Position numbers and translations under genes: made by a program
In this document: positions 34,760 through 46,676 of the stretch, piece by piece
How the letters are laid out: every line of letters begins with the position of its first letter
Numbering within the stretch: the stretch's first letter is position 1
Notes under the pieces: model-generated
What the model was told of the DNA's origin: nothing
Databases searched by the model: none
What the model saw: the letters and a program-made list of their open reading frames with translations, nothing else
Assembly (NCBI GenBank): GCA_932294295.1
Contig: OW028582.1
Coordinates: 37,373,204 to 37,437,203, forward strand
Origin: Alitta virens
Lineage: Eukaryota; Annelida; Polychaeta; Phyllodocida; Nereididae
Direction of reading: 5' to 3'
Length of the DNA: 64,000 nucleotides

Positions 34760-36480
34760 CTCCCATCCACCGTAAAATTATATCGTAATGACATGTTATT
34801 TATTAATTTTCATGTATTGAGTTTAATAAACATCCTGCTAATGTTGAATATTTAATACAAAGATACATATCTAGAAAAGTTTGAAATGCCATTTAAAGTT
34901 ATAAATGGTGCATGTGGCTACTAAGAGAATGATATTTGAAATTTAGGGTGGCCAAATGCACCATTACATTTAAATTTGTTTCTTATTGATCAAATATAAC
35001 CAACTAACACATAACTTGATGATAAGGGTTGGCTAAAGTAAATAACATCAAGGCAAGAATTAAGTTATATTTAGATTCTGATTATTCTTTTTGGGTTGGG
35101 GGGATTCTTTTTGTTATTTTTTTCACATCATGCGTTACCTATATTCATGTGAGATACAGTTTAAGCCTAAATTATGATATAATATCAATTGAATAGATAC
35201 ATTTTCTTATATCATCTTCATACATATTTTTTCTAATGAATAATTTAAGTATGCAATGAGCACCTTTCTGGGTAAGTCTGCAAGGTCTGGTCAGAGCCTA
35301 CCTTTCCTTGAGTGAAAACCCAAATTCCCTAATAAAGCCTTTGGTCGCCAGTGTTTCTGCAGTCCTAAAAATGTATATTTTCATATGATATCAACATCAG
35401 ACAGCCGAGCCATGTCATCTTTTGCATTCATGATCATATACATTTTACCTTGTAGATTGAGGTCAAGGGAGCAGTTATTTATTCATAAAATTAGAGGAAA
35501 TCATGGCAGGAAGCCTTTTAAATGCTGTTTTTCTTTCTATTGACCCTTTATTTTCAAGAAAATAAAAAGTTTGGTTTTTAATCTAAATGAACAATCTATG
35601 GATATATATTTATGTATTTTCATAATTTACTTGTAATATCTGCTCCCTGATGTAATCACGTGATCAGCCGCCATACTGACAACTCCTCTCGCTTCGAAAA
35701 TTTCGACAACAATTGTGGAGTAAATATTGCACCCACACGGCTACTAAAATGTATATCTTTTAGTTGGCTATGATCTACTTTCTGGAATGATTAAAGCTCC
35801 CCCCCCCTCCCCCCTAAAAGAAAAAAAAATTGCCATCACCATAGGTCTGTTATATTCTAATATAGAAATAATTTTACATTTCAAACCAGACACTTTAACC
35901 TTTATTTGGCAATAAGCCGTACGTGATAATGCCAATTGGTCAGCTAATTCATCTGATCATCAATGTGCCTTACTGACAATTTGACTGACTAGATGGCGTT
36001 GCCGATTCGCGATTTCAAAGACATTTTAAAATTCATGTCATAATTGTTTCAGTTCAGGTAATAAGCGATACACCTACACATTTTTGTATAATAAATTTAG
36101 AATTTCTAAAATCAGATTAAAATTGCTTGTTAATAAAGTGTACAACGAAGCGACGACACTAATGACGTTCAGGACGTTCTTCTGTTCCTCGTTTTCATAT
36201 TCTGTAGTATTTTCCAGGCAATATAACTGACCGTGATATTTGTCAGTGTCACTCAGTGATATTTGATTTCATAAAATAAAATATTAGTTTATTTGCTGTA
36301 AGCGCCATTGGATGCAGCAAATGCATTCAAAATAAAACTGAAGAACATATCTGTAAGAAAAGTGGTGCCGACAGGCCTTTAATACAGAACTGTGTTTGCT
36401 GAACTATTTTTGATATATCATTTTTGTCAATTAGGCACTATCTCATAAACTAAGCAGGGAGAGATGGTTTAACCAAGCAT
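34760..36480. other. non-coding stretch
   Basis: No exon recognised. Homopolymer C and A tracts lie around 35795-35830. A less AT-rich patch around 35650-35720 contains CACGTGATC but no convincing gene start. Confidence 0.4.
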
Positions 36481-36783
36481 CAAGACTCAAGACTCAGGAT
36501 GAATTTATTTGCCTTCATACATACAATAATATAATAAAGTTGAAACAATCAATATAATCTATTTACAGCGTATGAGAGGCCAGGATGAACACATTAATAG
36601 TATCGCTATCAAGTGCCCTCCTGGTTTTCCGAGAGATCCAAGCAAGTCATTATTAGTGAATGACAATGGCTTATTTATTTTACATTACATAATGAGGATG
36701 TTTGGAAAGATGTCCCTAATATTGTTTATAGAAATCAAGCATGGTTGTAAGAAGGAGATCACTGAGCCCATGTTGTCTTTTTG

Positions 36784-37010
36784 ATGACATTCACATGCTA
36801 TTTATCCAACTCAGCATTTTATTGTGGCCATATCATTTTGATGACATTCACATGCTGTACTAAGACTGAGCATTTTTAGGTGGCCATTATGGGTATTCAG
36901 TGGTCTCCTTCCCACAAAAATCTTGATGAATCAAAATTATATTGTATCGTACAATATTTGAATTGTTGCAAGGCCTGATCAAGTAAATGAAATTCACATG
37001 CTATTTAAGC
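36784..37010. repeat. short tandem repeat with GACATTCACATGCT
   Basis: GATGACATTCACATGCT recurs at about 36784 and 36840, with a diverged third copy near 36989. Each is followed by a GAGCATTTT/GGCCAT segment. The unit is about 56 bp. Confidence 0.5.
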
Positions 37011-37299
37011 TCAAAATTGTTTAGGCCATCTATGAATAGGAGTCATTACATTTTTAATAAAGATTATTCAATCAGAAAAAGAGAAGAAGAATCCCAGAAC
37101 CGACAGTCACAAAAAGGCATACCATAAGGAGGGGGAAAGAAGAATCCCATTGGGAACACGATAGAAAACAAAAAAGGGAAAATTGGCAAAAGACAGGACA
37201 AGAAGAGGACCGTTTGGGTTGCAGGGATTTACTTTAACTTGTATATTGACAAATGTAGCAATTTATAGTTGAACAATGTGTGTCATATTTACTAATAAG

Positions 37300-37640
37300 G
37301 TCATTCTTAGCATATCTGGCAAATCCAGAGATACTGTGTGTGTGGATTTTAGTCAGAGTGAAGGAGCATTGCTCTTGTTTTATTACCATTTATTGAAAGT
37401 TTATTGGATTTGAACCATAGATTTATCATTCTTAATTCGTTATTATATTTCTTTCTAATTCATTTTTATCATTTCCAAAAGCTTCAATTACTGTAAATAG
37501 GGTAGTGTTGTCTGCATAAATCACTGGCTTAAACATATAACAGGCCTGTATTAGGTCATTCAAATAGATGATGAACAACAAGGGTCCTAATATCGACCCC
37601 TGGGGCACACCCGTTTTTATTGCCATATGAATTAGCCCCT
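37300..37640 (-). pseudogene. LINE reverse-transcriptase fragment
   Basis: The minus strand reads [20 protein letters not shown], then a YADNTT site (the catalytic second Asp replaced by Asn), then WFKSNKLSIN.NKT in the same frame, then stops. This is the palm region of a non-LTR retrotransposon. Both ends are truncated and the active site is mutated. Confidence 0.85.
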
Positions 37641-38047
37641 ACTGATCAGTAACCACGCTGATCAGATGCATTTTATTAACGATTTGGTCAGTTCTGACCT
37701 ATCTTGTTGCATTAATCTGACTGCATGATAAAGATTTCCATGACAATAATATTTATCGGCATTATAAGGCATGTAATTATGCACCAAAATTGGAAAATAG
37801 GCAGGCTAAATTCTCATCATTGTAGGAATGTATCTAATTCTAAAAAGGAAGAAAAATTAAATCTAATAGCATTACAGTACAATGCATGTTGTGTATGTAT
37901 TTGAAAATAGTATGTATGTATAATTATATATATCAACATATTTTGAGCAGTTTTCAATTCAATTATGTTCAGGTGATCTCAATAGTCACTGCAGTGTTTC
38001 AAATTTAAACTTTGTATAATATTTTTTAACTGGGGAAAAACCATAGT
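37641..38047. other. non-coding, 3' side of the cGAS-like gene
   Basis: No exon recognised. It should contain the 3' UTR of the minus-strand gene ending at 38048. No clear AATAAA was found close to the stop. Confidence 0.4.
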
Positions 38048-41000
38048 TCAGTAAAATGTAGATTTATCAAGTCGTTCCAATAAACATTCACAGATCGAGC
38101 AAATGTACTCCGCTTCTCCGAAACCTAGCCTTTCAGAGATTGGATTATCTACATCCCAGTATCTGACCAATTTCCAGCCTAGTTTTGCAAGTGTTCCAAT
38201 AAAAATAAAAATTCTTGAAGCGATGATTCTTGCTTCTTCTCCGTATTCCTTCAAATCTTTATCCGTCGTCCATGTTGGATTTGCGTTGAACACCAAAGTG
38301 TGGCTAGTGCCATAGGCACAATAATTTTTCGCTATCATCAATGCAGTCTCCAGATGTCTCACCATTCTTTTGACTGATTTCTTAAAAGCTTCACTTGCAG
38401 TACGTAAAACTGCAGCTTTGTATTTGCTCAAATCTTCAATGATCAAGAAAAAGATGGCGGTTTTCAAACTGTATGAGGAGATGGGCATGCTGACATGCTT
38501 ATCACCTTTGCTTACATCATAGGCCTGAAAAGTAACAAAGATAATAATTAAAGCAAGTGCTTGGCACATAATATGTCACATAATTGATATTTCACAGGCA
38601 AACATTTAATTTATGCACTGCAGCTAGAAGGGGCCCAAACAATTAATTTATTCAGAATTTTTACATTTTCACAGAATAATAAAGTACTGCATAGATGAAG
38701 TAAATTAATGCTAATAATGTAATACAGCAAAGAAAGCTACACTACTTCGAATTGAACTGATCGATATGAATATGAACTCACATGAATTAATGATTTTGCC
38801 ATAACAATGGATAGTCTGTAGCTCTTTGGCAAACTATCGAGAACATCCCACTCGAAAGCGAACTGACTTTGGTGAAAATGACGTGGCTTTCCCAACCAAG
38901 TATTTACCACAATGTAAGTCATTTTTCTCTGTTTGGGAGCATCCGCTAAAATGTGAGGAACTTCATAATTCAGTTCATTTTCAGTGCTTGGTTCAATCGG
39001 AGTACTCAAATCCTTGTCGTGTACAATGACTGGCACCAAATCCACAGACATAGTCAGTCCATGGTATATACTTTTTCCTTCATGAATGAATTTCCATGGG
39101 ACTTTCACATTTACTGGCCTCAGATACACACCTTCCCAACTAATCTTGGCCATACTGTCTATCAGACTTTCTTGCAATTCCTCCTTCAGGTGCTCTTCAT
39201 CGTACTTGGAGCATTTGAACCGGATCTGAACATCTGCTTCATCCAGACAACCTATTTTCAGTCTTTCCCGTAAACTTCCTGCGATGAAAACAGCAGCTTC
39301 ACAGAATTTTGTTTCTTTTACTAGCCGTAAAAAGAGCATTTCAAGTTCATCACACAATGCTTGGGTTTCATGTTGTGGTAGAACAATCATGTGCCTCAGT
39401 TTATCAATGATCCCTGAATTACTTTCAATAATGGAGCAACAAATGTGATCGTGCTCATTTTCATCATATATTGCAATATTTCTGACTGCCTTATGATCGT
39501 TGCTCAAACCACTATCAGCTATTTCTTCACACGGTGTCACCCCAAAATTGTCGAAAACATCAACTTTTGCTCCGTTGGATATTAGGAATTGAACAGCTGA
39601 TTGATTTTGATGCAAGTAAGCCACATGTAAGGCAGTGCATTCATGAACATATTTCGTGTTCAAGTATTTTGCAATGGCTTGCTGTGAGAAGCACTGAAGA
39701 ACACTGTCGTCATCAGAGAAGATCACTGCTAAATGTAAAGCAGACCGATTTAGCCAGTGTTTGGGTACTGAGTTTTCTAACATCTCATCTAGTAATACAA
39801 GTTTTGTTTGACCAGATGAAATGTATAGAAAACAATCTATCAGCTTTCCAGACTTCAAACAGTTCTCTAGTATGCCATGCATCCCCTGCACAAGTTCTTG
39901 TCCAAGATGTAATATGTCTTTCGAAATGTTATAGCAGTCGGCCAGAAAATGCATGTCAAACACGAAGGTCTTGCTCTTCTGCATCAACACAAGCAACTTC
40001 AGGTAAGATGCGATGTTTTCTTCCTTCGCTGTAACTGGATCAGCCCATCTCAATATCCTTGCCAGTTCTCTATCCGTCATCTTCGCACCATTCTCTGCAC
40101 AGATGGCAATGATTTCGATAAAAATTGATGTTGGCGATCGAATGTGTAACCGGTTCAAGTGACTCACCATGGCTTTCCAAATAGAATCACCCGTTGATTT
40201 GTTTATTGCCATCAACCTCATAATCTCCATCATGATGGTGTATACCTTGGGATTGGAAATGTTGTTCAGATTCATTAGGGTATTCCTGGACAGGTCCATG
40301 TTGCCTGATGCTTTCCAGTCTTCAGTGCTTTGCATGAATGTGACCAATCTTTCTAGTCTCTCTAATGAGCAGTTCATATCAGATATTTCTTTCAGGATCT
40401 GCATGCACCTGCATGAAAGAACAAACATTTCTAAATCAACTTAACAGAATATTTTCGATCAATATTGTTTAGTAAAATATTACTGTATTCTCATTGCTAC
40501 TTTCATGTAAAAGGCGGCAGATTATTATGCCGTTTAATCTTCAAGTAAAGCAATTGACACCATAAAGCATAGAATGCATTTTGGCATTGTCTGGTTTGCT
40601 AATCACCAAGCCCTTTTATTACTACAACAGGTTGACAGCTGTACATTTTCTTAAGATTGACTCTAGCATCTGTTCAATGGATTGCCAACATGTACTTACG
40701 GTCCAGGAATTAACTCCAGAGGTGGATAATATATACCTAAATCCAGGAATAGTGATTCAATTGCACGGCACATCTCATTCGCTTCAAGATGGATGTAATT
40801 GGTGGCCAGTATTCCTTGTGCTATATAATCATGCGGTGTCATAGAGTCCATATCCTGAATGCAGACATTTTTTGCTGTTGCGATATCATGTACAAATTCC
40901 AGAAGATCAGCTCCTAGGTCTGGGTTGACAGAGACTGCCTCTGTAAATATGTGAAGAACATTTTTTCCATCCCTGTCTTGCATATGAATGTTTTCAGATG

Positions 41001-44000
41001 ACTTCAGGAGATTCATAAGTTTTAAGAATATAATCTTGCCCTGGTGATAGCACTCCTTGATGTTATGTTTGTCTAGCTTGAATTCTCCGCTGAACGAGAT
41101 TTCTTTAGTCGAATACATTGGGAATAATTTGGCTAGGTAGTGTAAGGCTGTCGATCCACTGAAATCCTGGTTGTTTATGTTCGATTGTGATTTCAATAAG
41201 GGAACGACATCATCAAGAAGTCTCAACATATCTTTGCGAGTCTTTAATCGCTTTAAGATAGTCTGCAAAGGATTTCTCCCTTTGTTGTTTGTGTCATCCA
41301 GAAGACCTGGATTGGCTTCAACAATTTTGGTAACGAGATGTTTCCACTGGTCAAAGGTATCAGTCGATAAAGGCAAATATATTTTCTCCCAGTCGCTGTT
41401 CATCAGGGCATGTAGTAAGTTTCCCCGAGGCTCTACATGATGTAAATTACCCTCAATCAGGCACAAATTGACCAAATCCCAGATATTGCCAATGAGATGT
41501 TTCTCATAGTTGAAAACGTGGACTATGGTCCTGAAGAGTATGTACAATGCAGAGTGACTGGTTATGTTTTCCGTAGGAACATCGTCTGAATCTGAATCTA
41601 ATAATTCTTCATCTGCATCACAGCGAAGTTCAGCTGATGACCAAGTTATATCACATCCTTTCTTGAGCAAGAGTATTAAGACATTTATCAACTGTTCCGT
41701 CCACATAAGACTTCCTTCGAGTGATGCATATTTGGTCTTTTCAATGATAAATCTAAAGCAATTTGTCCTGGAACAAAAGGAAAATGTATAAATATAAAAT
41801 AGAAGTTAAATCTAGTCATATATCCAAGTTGGGTATAATTAAATCTGATAAATATTCAAGATTGCCACCAAGATGGCTGCTGGGTGTATTAATTAGGGCT
41901 TTCCATCCTGTATTCCTGTACCTGTTAAGCTAATGGAGTAGAGTCAAAATGGCCAACGACCATAATGGCCACTCCCCATAACGACCAATCGACCAAAACG
42001 GCCAATTACCAGGACGGCCAACTCAATATTTTTTTTTAAATTCATTATTATATAAATTGCATTTATAGAGCTCTAGCTCTATAGCTCTCTCTATATAAAT
42101 TGCATCAATGATACAGTGATTCTGGGTAAAATCAAGGATGATGATTCAAGGGAAATTTTAGGTCAAGTGGAGTTTGTCTCATGGTGTGATAAAAATTATC
42201 TTAATCTCAATGTAAAGAAGACAAAAGAAATGGTGATTGATTTTCGGAGGAGAAGCGTTGATTGTGACAGAGTTATGATAAATGCTGAGCATGTTGAAAG
42301 GGTTCATGATTACAAATACTTAGGAATCATAATTGATGATAAAATGTCTGGCTCAGCAAATACAACTAGTGTACAACAAATTTGTACAACGGGTTCACTT
42401 TTTCAGAATCATGAGAAACATTAATGTTGAGTGTAAACTTCTCACCCTACTCTACAAATCAGTTCTTTAAATTGTTTTTCATTAACCGTTTGGTTTGATT
42501 TTTTAACGGGTAAAGATAAAGCTAAATTGAAAAAGATTATTAAGACATGTGGCAAGTTAAAGGCAGACATAGAACCAATGGATGAACTTTAAAAATAAAA
42601 AATGATATGAGACAAGTTGATAAGATTATATATGATGAGCAGCACCCTTTATTTAATTATTATACATGGTTCAGGTTAGCCCTCACGGTACAACATACAA
42701 ATAGGTATAAGAAATCTTTTTTATGCAGTAGCATTAGAGTCTATAATCATGTTATGTCAAATTAATTTATCTTATCTCAATTGATTACATCAGCAGTGTA
42801 GTGGTTTTATGTTGCACTAGCTAATTTATGTAAATAAACATATGTAATAGCCATCAGCTGTGACCGTTATGTCAATTGCTATTAGCATTTTGAATGATGA
42901 AAAGAATGGGGTAAATCATACTTTTTCACCATTGATCACAAGCATGAATTGAAACTCTGAGTTTCAACTGATTCCTATTTATTATGCATATATGATTTGG
43001 CAGTCCTGGTAATTAATTCCAGTTGGATTATTTTCAGAAACAACAACAACGAAATATTAATAATTTATATAAAGTGAAATAAATATCTAAAATGATTACT
43101 CTAAACTGCCTAGAAAATATATATAAAGGTTTAGAAGATAGATGAATGAGAAAGCATATAAAGCTGCAAATAGTACAATTGGCCGTTTTGGTAGGTGGCC
43201 GTTTTATCCTTTGGCCCTCTTGGTATGGTGGCCGTTTTTGCGATTGGCCGTCCTGGTATGTTGGCCGTTTTATATTTGGCAGTTTTGACCAGACCCCAGG
43301 CTAATTAGGACAGGCAGGGACCACAGCAATGAGATGATGGATGAAACAGCCATCCAACTTAGGCTCAAGTGAAAATTGAACCCGGGACCAGTGGTTGGAA
43401 GCCCAGCAGTGCTGCCACAGAGCTAGGCCCCCACCCCTCGCCTGCTGAAGGCTTTTCTGGTATATTTTGGTTTCCAGTTTACGTCAAATAAACCAAAACT
43501 ATTCTGGTCAAGGAATTCAGTTTGATAGCTTTGCTACTTACCTTGCGTCCTTCGTGTCATCAAAATTGATCAGTATCTGAAAAAAAAAGTACAGAGTAGC
43601 AATTAAACTACAAATTGTTTGCCATTGATATAAAACTGCGCCACATTTGCTGGCACCAAAATCGAAATTATCACAACTGCTCCAGTTAATTACTTGCAAG
43701 AAATATTGTATACCTTCTAAGCTGTTAACAAACTGCTGTGTTTCAGTCATATGTATTTTTTGGTCTCACCTGTGTAAGCCAAAGGAATTTTGCTTGATCC
43801 TTAACAATTCCACAATCGTCATTGTCAATCTGGCCAAGTAACAACTGCAGCAGACTGACATTTTCTCCTTTTGGAAATGACCTGTAGTTTTCAACAATTT
43901 TCTGTAATGATTTATAAAACAATAAAAGAATCAAAAGAACTGATTTTGAGTTTCGGTTAGCCTTAGGACAGTTTACATTGAGCAAAAAAAGACACTATTT

Positions 44001-44248
44001 CTAATTTTTTTTAGTCCATTGAGAGCATTTATAAGCTACATTTATTGATAAAGCAATAAAATCCACACCTTTAGTACTTCACAATGCATTGATTCTAGGA
44101 ACTGAGGAGGCTTCCCAAGCATATCAAGGAACTCCAGTGGGTCTTCCCATGGAATTTCCTGCAAGTCATCACTCAACAAATCCAGAATTGTCTGTTCTCT
44201 CTTGTTCAAGTCCTGTGAGGTTTCCAGATCATCCATGTTCATCTCCAT
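38048..44248 (-). CDS. ankyrin-repeat cGAS-like receptor (Mab21/cGLR-type nucleotidyltransferase)
   Basis: Six minus-strand exons: 44069-44248 (ATG 44248), 43770-43901, 43542-43576 (35-nt micro-exon), 40700-41767, 38782-40408 and 38048-38524. All have GT-AG borders and matching phases; 3519 nt, 1172 residues, no stop. Residues 1-115 are helical and novel to me. An acidic patch is at 166-178. Ankyrin-like units lie at about 231-430 (SGSTALHYLAK, DGKNVLHIF) and 692-769 (NRSALHLAV, CTALHVAYL). The nucleotidyltransferase begins at about 840: GSLRERLKIGCLDEADV has G849-S850 and E862-x-D864 at the spacing of human cGAS GS and E225/D227, and SVDLVPV gives D928 (like D319). PISSYSLKTAIF near 1030 is the Mab21/cGAS C-terminal hallmark. 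The cGAS zinc ribbon is not evident. Family role: cytosolic ligand-activated synthesis of cyclic dinucleotides signalling through STING. Ligand and product here are unknown. Confidence 0.8.
41888..41933 (-). mobile_element. SINE tail fragment (copy 1, separated from its head)
   Basis: Contains AATTAGGGCTTTCCATCC, the 3' part of the tRNA-derived SINE seen complete at 61509-61700. The head lies at 43300-43437, displaced by the element between them. Confidence 0.75.
41934..43299. mobile_element. 1.37-kb element with inverted GGCCA repeats, inserted in a SINE
   Basis: The termini TGGAGTAGAGTCAAAA and (complement) TGGGGTCTGGTCAAAA form a TIR. Both are followed by four to six iterations of an about 17-bp motif around AACGGCCAA in opposite orientation. 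It is flanked by GCTAA(T) at 41929-41933 and 43300-43304. The paralogous SINE in arm B is uninterrupted, confirming an insertion after the duplication or a clean loss from B. It encloses a LINE fragment. Superfamily not identified. Confidence 0.75.
42113..42770 (+). pseudogene. LINE reverse-transcriptase C-terminal fragment
   Basis: An open segment reads F.SWCDKNYLNLNVKKTKEM, then VHDYKYLGIIIDDK, typical of the RT thumb/connection region of non-LTR elements. It is followed by stops and degenerate frames. It is nested in the GGCCA-repeat element. Confidence 0.7.
43300..43437 (-). mobile_element. tRNA-derived SINE head (copy 1)
   Basis: The minus strand has GGCCTAGCTCTGTGGCAGC (box A) and CCCGGGTTCAATTT (box B), followed by the GGATGGCTGTTTCAT body. 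It is the same insertion as the SINE at 61509-61700, so it predates the inverted duplication. Confidence 0.8.
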
Positions 44249-44376
44249 TTCTGATTCATGAACAAAGACAAATCTTTGGTTGTAGCTACTTACAACATGA
44301 TGTGAACTCTCTTTCTCATCTCATCAACCAACCCTCGCCAGCAACAAGAACTTGCCTAAAAGAGAGGGCTGCACTC

Positions 44377-44535
44377 TATCTATCTATCTATCTATCTATC
44401 TGTCTATCTATCTATCTATCTATCTGTCTATCTGTCTGTCTAGCTGTCTGTCTGTCTATCTATCTGCCTGTCTGTCTATCTGTCCATCCATCTATCCATG
44501 TATACATCTATCTATCTATCTATCCATTTATGTTC
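44377..44535. repeat. TATC/TGTC microsatellite in the 5' region of gene A
   Basis: About 160 bp of TCTA/TCTG/TCCA tetranucleotides beginning about 130 bp upstream of the ATG. The orthologous tract in arm B (60577-60607) is short and abuts the LINE. Confidence 0.95.
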
Positions 44536-45340
44536 AGGATATGATTCAATTGATATTTTGACACATCTATGGATACATTAATCCAAGCATAGAGATGATA
44601 TAATATTGTGTGAAGAAAAGAACTTCTATATTTACCATGTATTGCACATCCTATTGTGTGCACCAATACAGAATTGTAGTATATGAATTTATCTCCAGCT
44701 TTACATCCACTGCAGTTCAAGATACAACAGAACCCACTAGTTAGCAAAGAATGGAAATTACTCATGTGACCTAAATATTACTCAAGATAGCCTGCTCTAG
44801 ATTCTAGATATAGAGCTATATATAGCCATAAGGATAAGCTAAATGTAGCTATCTCGATGTGTGTGGTAAATTTTAAGGATAGTGATTATATAAAATTCAT
44901 TGAACGTTCTAAATAAAAAACTGCACATAGGCCTATTCTGATTAGAAAATATTAATAGTGTACATAGGAGGTATTGGGTGGCCCATTGTTCAAACTTATC
45001 ATTCCTGATATGTTTTTCAGTGCAGAATTATGTTTTACAGTCAATTTCGGAAACAATCTCAAATATACATTGTGTATATGGAAGCTGAACTCCAGAGGAC
45101 GTCATGTGAATCCAGGACTCCCATTGGTTATAAGGCTATCCCTCAACCAATAAGAGTCCTGGATAATTGTGATGTCTCCTGGTGTTAAGTTACCATAGTA
45201 ACGAAACAAATTGTAGATTTACAAATGTAAATGTAAATTTGTGTGGGTTTTCTGTCTGCCATCTCGATGTTTTCGAGCTCTGCCGACATCAAAATTAACA
45301 CCCTTGGCAGGTCTTTTCAAGCATTAGTCTTTCTCAACTC

Positions 45341-46676
45341 CCCGGGGAGTATATGCCCATTTGGTCACCCAACCTGCAGCCACTTATGGTCAATGCACTC
45401 TACAATTACCATCCCTGCCTACTGCCAAGTAACCATTCACACCTGGGTGGAGTGAAGCAGTGGTTCAAGGAGGATCTGCTCAGTTTCTCCATGCCATGGC
45501 TAGAATTAAACCCACAACCTTGCGCGTAGGAGTCCAATGCCTTACCACTAGGCCTCCTGTCTTTTTCCGAGCTGAATAGGTTATTAAGCTCAAATAGCAA
45601 ATATACTTCATGCAAGTTGTACTATTTGAAGTTATGGCTCAAAGGACAAAATATTTGTTAGAACACATATCTGTCCTGTTTTTGTATCCTGGGAAGCATG
45701 TGTGATAATAGTAAAACCAACAGTGTTCACCTCTTAGAACGTTGCAGCTAAATTATGATAATAGAAAGTTATTGTAATAAATAATTCCAGTCCAGTACAT
45801 ATGGTTAAGGTGCTGGCATTTACTATCACTCAGCACAAATGAATATGTTACATAATAGTCACTCAATTTTTCTTTCATATCATCATTATGTCTGCCGACT
45901 ATTGATACTGTTCACATGTATATACTCAACTTTAGGAAATAGAGATCTGAGGAAGGAAGGAAGGAAGGAAGGAAGGAAGGAAGGAAGGAAGGAAGGAAGG
46001 AAGGAAGGAAGGAAGGAAGGAATTGAAAGATGTTTTATGAAGCAAAAGTTATATATTGCAACAAGCGTTTTTTCAAAGTCACTTAGTGTTTTAAATTTTT
46101 CACTTCTACTCATAAAATAAGCCATTAATCTGCATCAATGGTTGGCAAAGACTTTAACACGTGCATTTAGTCTTTATCAAAAAGAGAAGAAAAAAACCAA
46201 AAAAAAAGCCTGGATGACAAATATCGTAAAAACTACATATATATGTGTTTCGACCTTTTACTTTATAGCTAGAATATTGTGCACGAAACATTAATATTTA
46301 AGTAACTTCATCACTATGACTACATTATGCAGCAGCCTACCTGATCAATTAAAGCTGTTTGGAAGTATTGATTCCAGGTCTGTGTTAAAGGCATTATTCG
46401 ATATGTTATGCCATTTATAGACTGTAGTGTTCAAAACACTGAGTTCAATTGATATTTCACAGAAACTCATTCCCCATTGAAGACACCAGAGATATAACTG
46501 GATTAGTGACTATAGCATTTGCTGGGAGGAGTTCATTGATGCGACATCTACCCGGTCGCTTACGACAGCGTTATTCTTCGAACGATCTTACCGAACGGAA
46601 TATTCTCAAATCTGTTCTATCTTAAACCTTAGTGGATATACCATTGTTTCATTTTGAATTCTTCCATTGTGACGTC
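45341..46676. other. spacer sequence with GGAA microsatellite, promoter side of the small gene
   Basis: About 60 bp of (GGAA)n lie at 45958-46021. The 200 bp before the ATG at 46677 contain CpG-containing sequence (GCGACATC, GGTCGCTTACGAC). No other gene seen. Confidence 0.5.

Larger units (their letters stand above)
38048..45340. repeat. arm A of a large inverted duplication
   Basis: Gene A and about 1.1 kb upstream are repeated in inverted orientation from 57750 to beyond 64000. Homology upstream ends near 45340 (after TTTTCAAGCATTAGTCTTT). The far end of this arm cannot be placed because arm B leaves the window. Confidence 0.85.

Noticed and set aside
38826..41791. Plus-strand open frames across the cGAS-like gene exons
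   Set aside because: Antisense shadows of long minus-strand exons, without independent splice or motif support.
44352..44561. Ser/Ile/Tyr/Leu-rich open frame
   Set aside because: Product of the TCTA/TCTG microsatellite.
45839..46120. Lys-Glu-Gly-Arg repeat open frame and its complement
   Set aside because: Translation of (GGAA)n microsatellite.
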